The position numbers and the translations under genes are program-made. Shown here one piece after another: positions 37,932 through 64,000 of a stretch of DNA of 64,000 nucleotides. The stretch comes from Pampus argenteus (lineage: Eukaryota; Chordata; Actinopteri; Scombriformes; Stromateidae), in assembly GCA_036937835.1 (NCBI GenBank), contig CM072875.1, forward strand, positions 18,569,501-18,633,500, written 5' to 3'. The notes beneath the pieces were generated by a model that was given only the letters and a program-made list of their open reading frames with translations, was not told the origin of the DNA and made no database searches. Numbering within the stretch: position 1 is the first letter of the stretch; each line of letters starts with the position of its first letter.

Positions 37932-39482
37932 GCATGGCGCTGCAACATCTGGTCTTCACTGCAGGTAAGTGGTTAATTTGCATAATGTATACAGGTTTTT
38001 AGGATTTTTTCCCTATTTTTTATTTTTTACTAAACAGCATTTCCTTTTTTTTTTTTTATAAACCAGAAAAAACTAAACTCTACAGAGAAAGTCCCCTACC
38101 CGCAGTCTTCCGCTGCCGATAGAGTTTGACATCAAGCTGTACAGCGCAGTCGAAAACATACTTACATCTGAGCTCATTTACAGGTACAGCCATAATCAAG
38201 GCACAAAGATCTACAAGTAGATTTGTTTTTCTTTCAATTAAGTTGTACAAAATAATATTACATTTTACAGTCTGTACAGGATAATTCAACCTTGCACAGT
38301 GTACAAGTTAACAAAAAAAAAAAAAAAAAAAAAAGAACAATACATTTTTCTCTCCCGTCCCTCCCCCACCCTCCCCTCCCCTCCCCTCCCATCAGTATCT
38401 CTAAGCTAAAAGGATGGTTTGTGTGGAAAAAGGAGGCAGGTCCGAGTCCGTGGAGGCAGGGCTAAGGTGCAGAGAGCTCAGTCCCTTTTCCTTCATTCAA
38501 ATCCTTCTTCATGTCGCCGTGTTTCCCGCCCCTCCCTCTCTTTACGCTCCACATGTCTCTCGGCTGCTCGGTCCACCCTGCAGCTCGGCAAGCTAACATT
38601 GTGACAGGGTAATAAATATTGTGATGCTACATTGTGTGTATGCTTCCTCTGGAGAAAAACAACAACAACAACAACAACCGAAAAAAAAAAAAAAAAAAAA
38701 GTTATTAAGGAACCTGATGCAAAGTGCATTTATCTCTTCATCCACTCGGTTCCCCTCCGTCCTCTCCTGTCCCTCTCTGTCGTCTTCGTCGTCCAGTCGT
38801 CTTCCAGCGCGGAGAGGAGGAGCAGAGAAGCTGTTAAAGTTGGAGGGGTGACGAGACAAAAAAAAAAAAAAAGGGAAGGAGGGCGGAGCAAAGGTCATGG
38901 TGGTTATGGCAGCTTCAGCCGCCGGCAGGTGACACAAACATAAACACACACACGTCACTCTTTATCATTCCTCACACACACGCACACACACACTCTGCCT
39001 CTACACTGAGGTCCCGTAGGTGTGTTTCATGTATCCACACCCACCAGTCCAGGTCCGATGACAAAGCCAAAAAACAGAAGGACACAAGGGGCAAAAAAAA
39101 AAAAGGAGGTAGCCCAAGGCTTAGTGGAATGACAAAAATCAAGGCATTCAAAAGGAAGGAAAAAAAAAAAAAGCGGCACACGCAACAACTTTGTTCCCCA
39201 ACCTTCCTTTTACATCGGTGAAATGGGGATGAATCGTCTCAGAGAAAAAAAAAAGAAAAAAACTTACAAAAAGCTAAGAAGTTAAGAAGAGGAAGAGGAT
39301 TTGACACACTTCAGTAGTACTTCATAGTCCTCGACAGGAGGGGTGGTCAGGGGCTGTTGAGGGGAGTAGGAGGAGGAGGAGGGGGAGGAGGATGAGGAGG
39401 GGGGAGGTTCAGGAAGGAGGAGGAAGGGTTCGTCAAGGATGCAGAATGGTGGAGAAAACACAGAAGGCTGACGGAGGCCCCA

Positions 39483-64000
<24,518 letters not shown>

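Larger units (their letters stand above)
37180..39482 (-). other. probable gnal 3' UTR
   Basis: This is the stretch downstream of the gnal stop codon up to a TTTATT (AATAAA on the minus strand) at 37180-37185. It is low-complexity: a CA tract (37621-37678), AAAAG repeats and A-runs (37852-37931), an A-run (38312-38334), a CCCCT tract (38355-38390) and further A-runs to 39260. The end is a guess; other AATAAA words on the minus strand, such as near 37427, are possible. Confidence 0.45.

Overview
The window is nuclear DNA from a bony fish, most likely a percomorph teleost. The genes are split by short GT-AG introns, the intergenic DNA is AT-rich, CA/TG and other simple repeats are dense, and there are many decayed copies of repeat families I recognise from percomorph genomes. 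No bacterial, viral or plasmid gene was seen. Exon borders below were placed by hand from reading frame, splice sites and remembered family sequences; no alignment was run.

Four protein genes are supported. (1) piezo2, minus strand: its first three coding exons lie between 15014 and 4480, and the gene runs off the left edge. (2) ctsz (cathepsin Z/X), plus strand, 23078-26407: six exons, complete, 300 residues. (3) mppe1 (metallophosphoesterase 1, PGAP5), plus strand, 29377-35033: nine exons, complete, 398 residues. (4) gnal (G protein alpha-olf), minus strand: its last ten coding exons lie between 63845 and 39483, giving 308 residues; the first coding exons are beyond the right edge. piezo2 and ctsz are divergent, ctsz and mppe1 are tandem, and mppe1 and gnal converge.

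The genes do not form one pathway. Piezo2 is a mechanosensitive cation channel. Cathepsin Z is a lysosomal carboxypeptidase. Mppe1 remodels GPI anchors as cargo leaves the ER. G-alpha-olf couples receptors to adenylyl cyclase. Their grouping is informative about synteny: PIEZO2, GNAL and MPPE1 are near one another on human 18p11, with GNAL and MPPE1 also convergent, whereas human CTSZ lies beside GNAS, the sister gene of GNAL, on 20q13.

The rest is introns, intergenic DNA and repeats. These include a nested composite transposon present twice (16377 and 36574), a Tc1/mariner relic (about 18890), several members of a GATTAATCGATTAG family, and microsatellites. The 15.2-kb gnal intron at 42885-58087 holds a GC-rich island with a perfect hairpin. 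No clearly new biological system was found. The points most worth checking are UG-repeat tracts beside splice sites, the composite transposon, a CTCF-like site at the ctsz promoter, and the Gs-like 3' exons of gnal.
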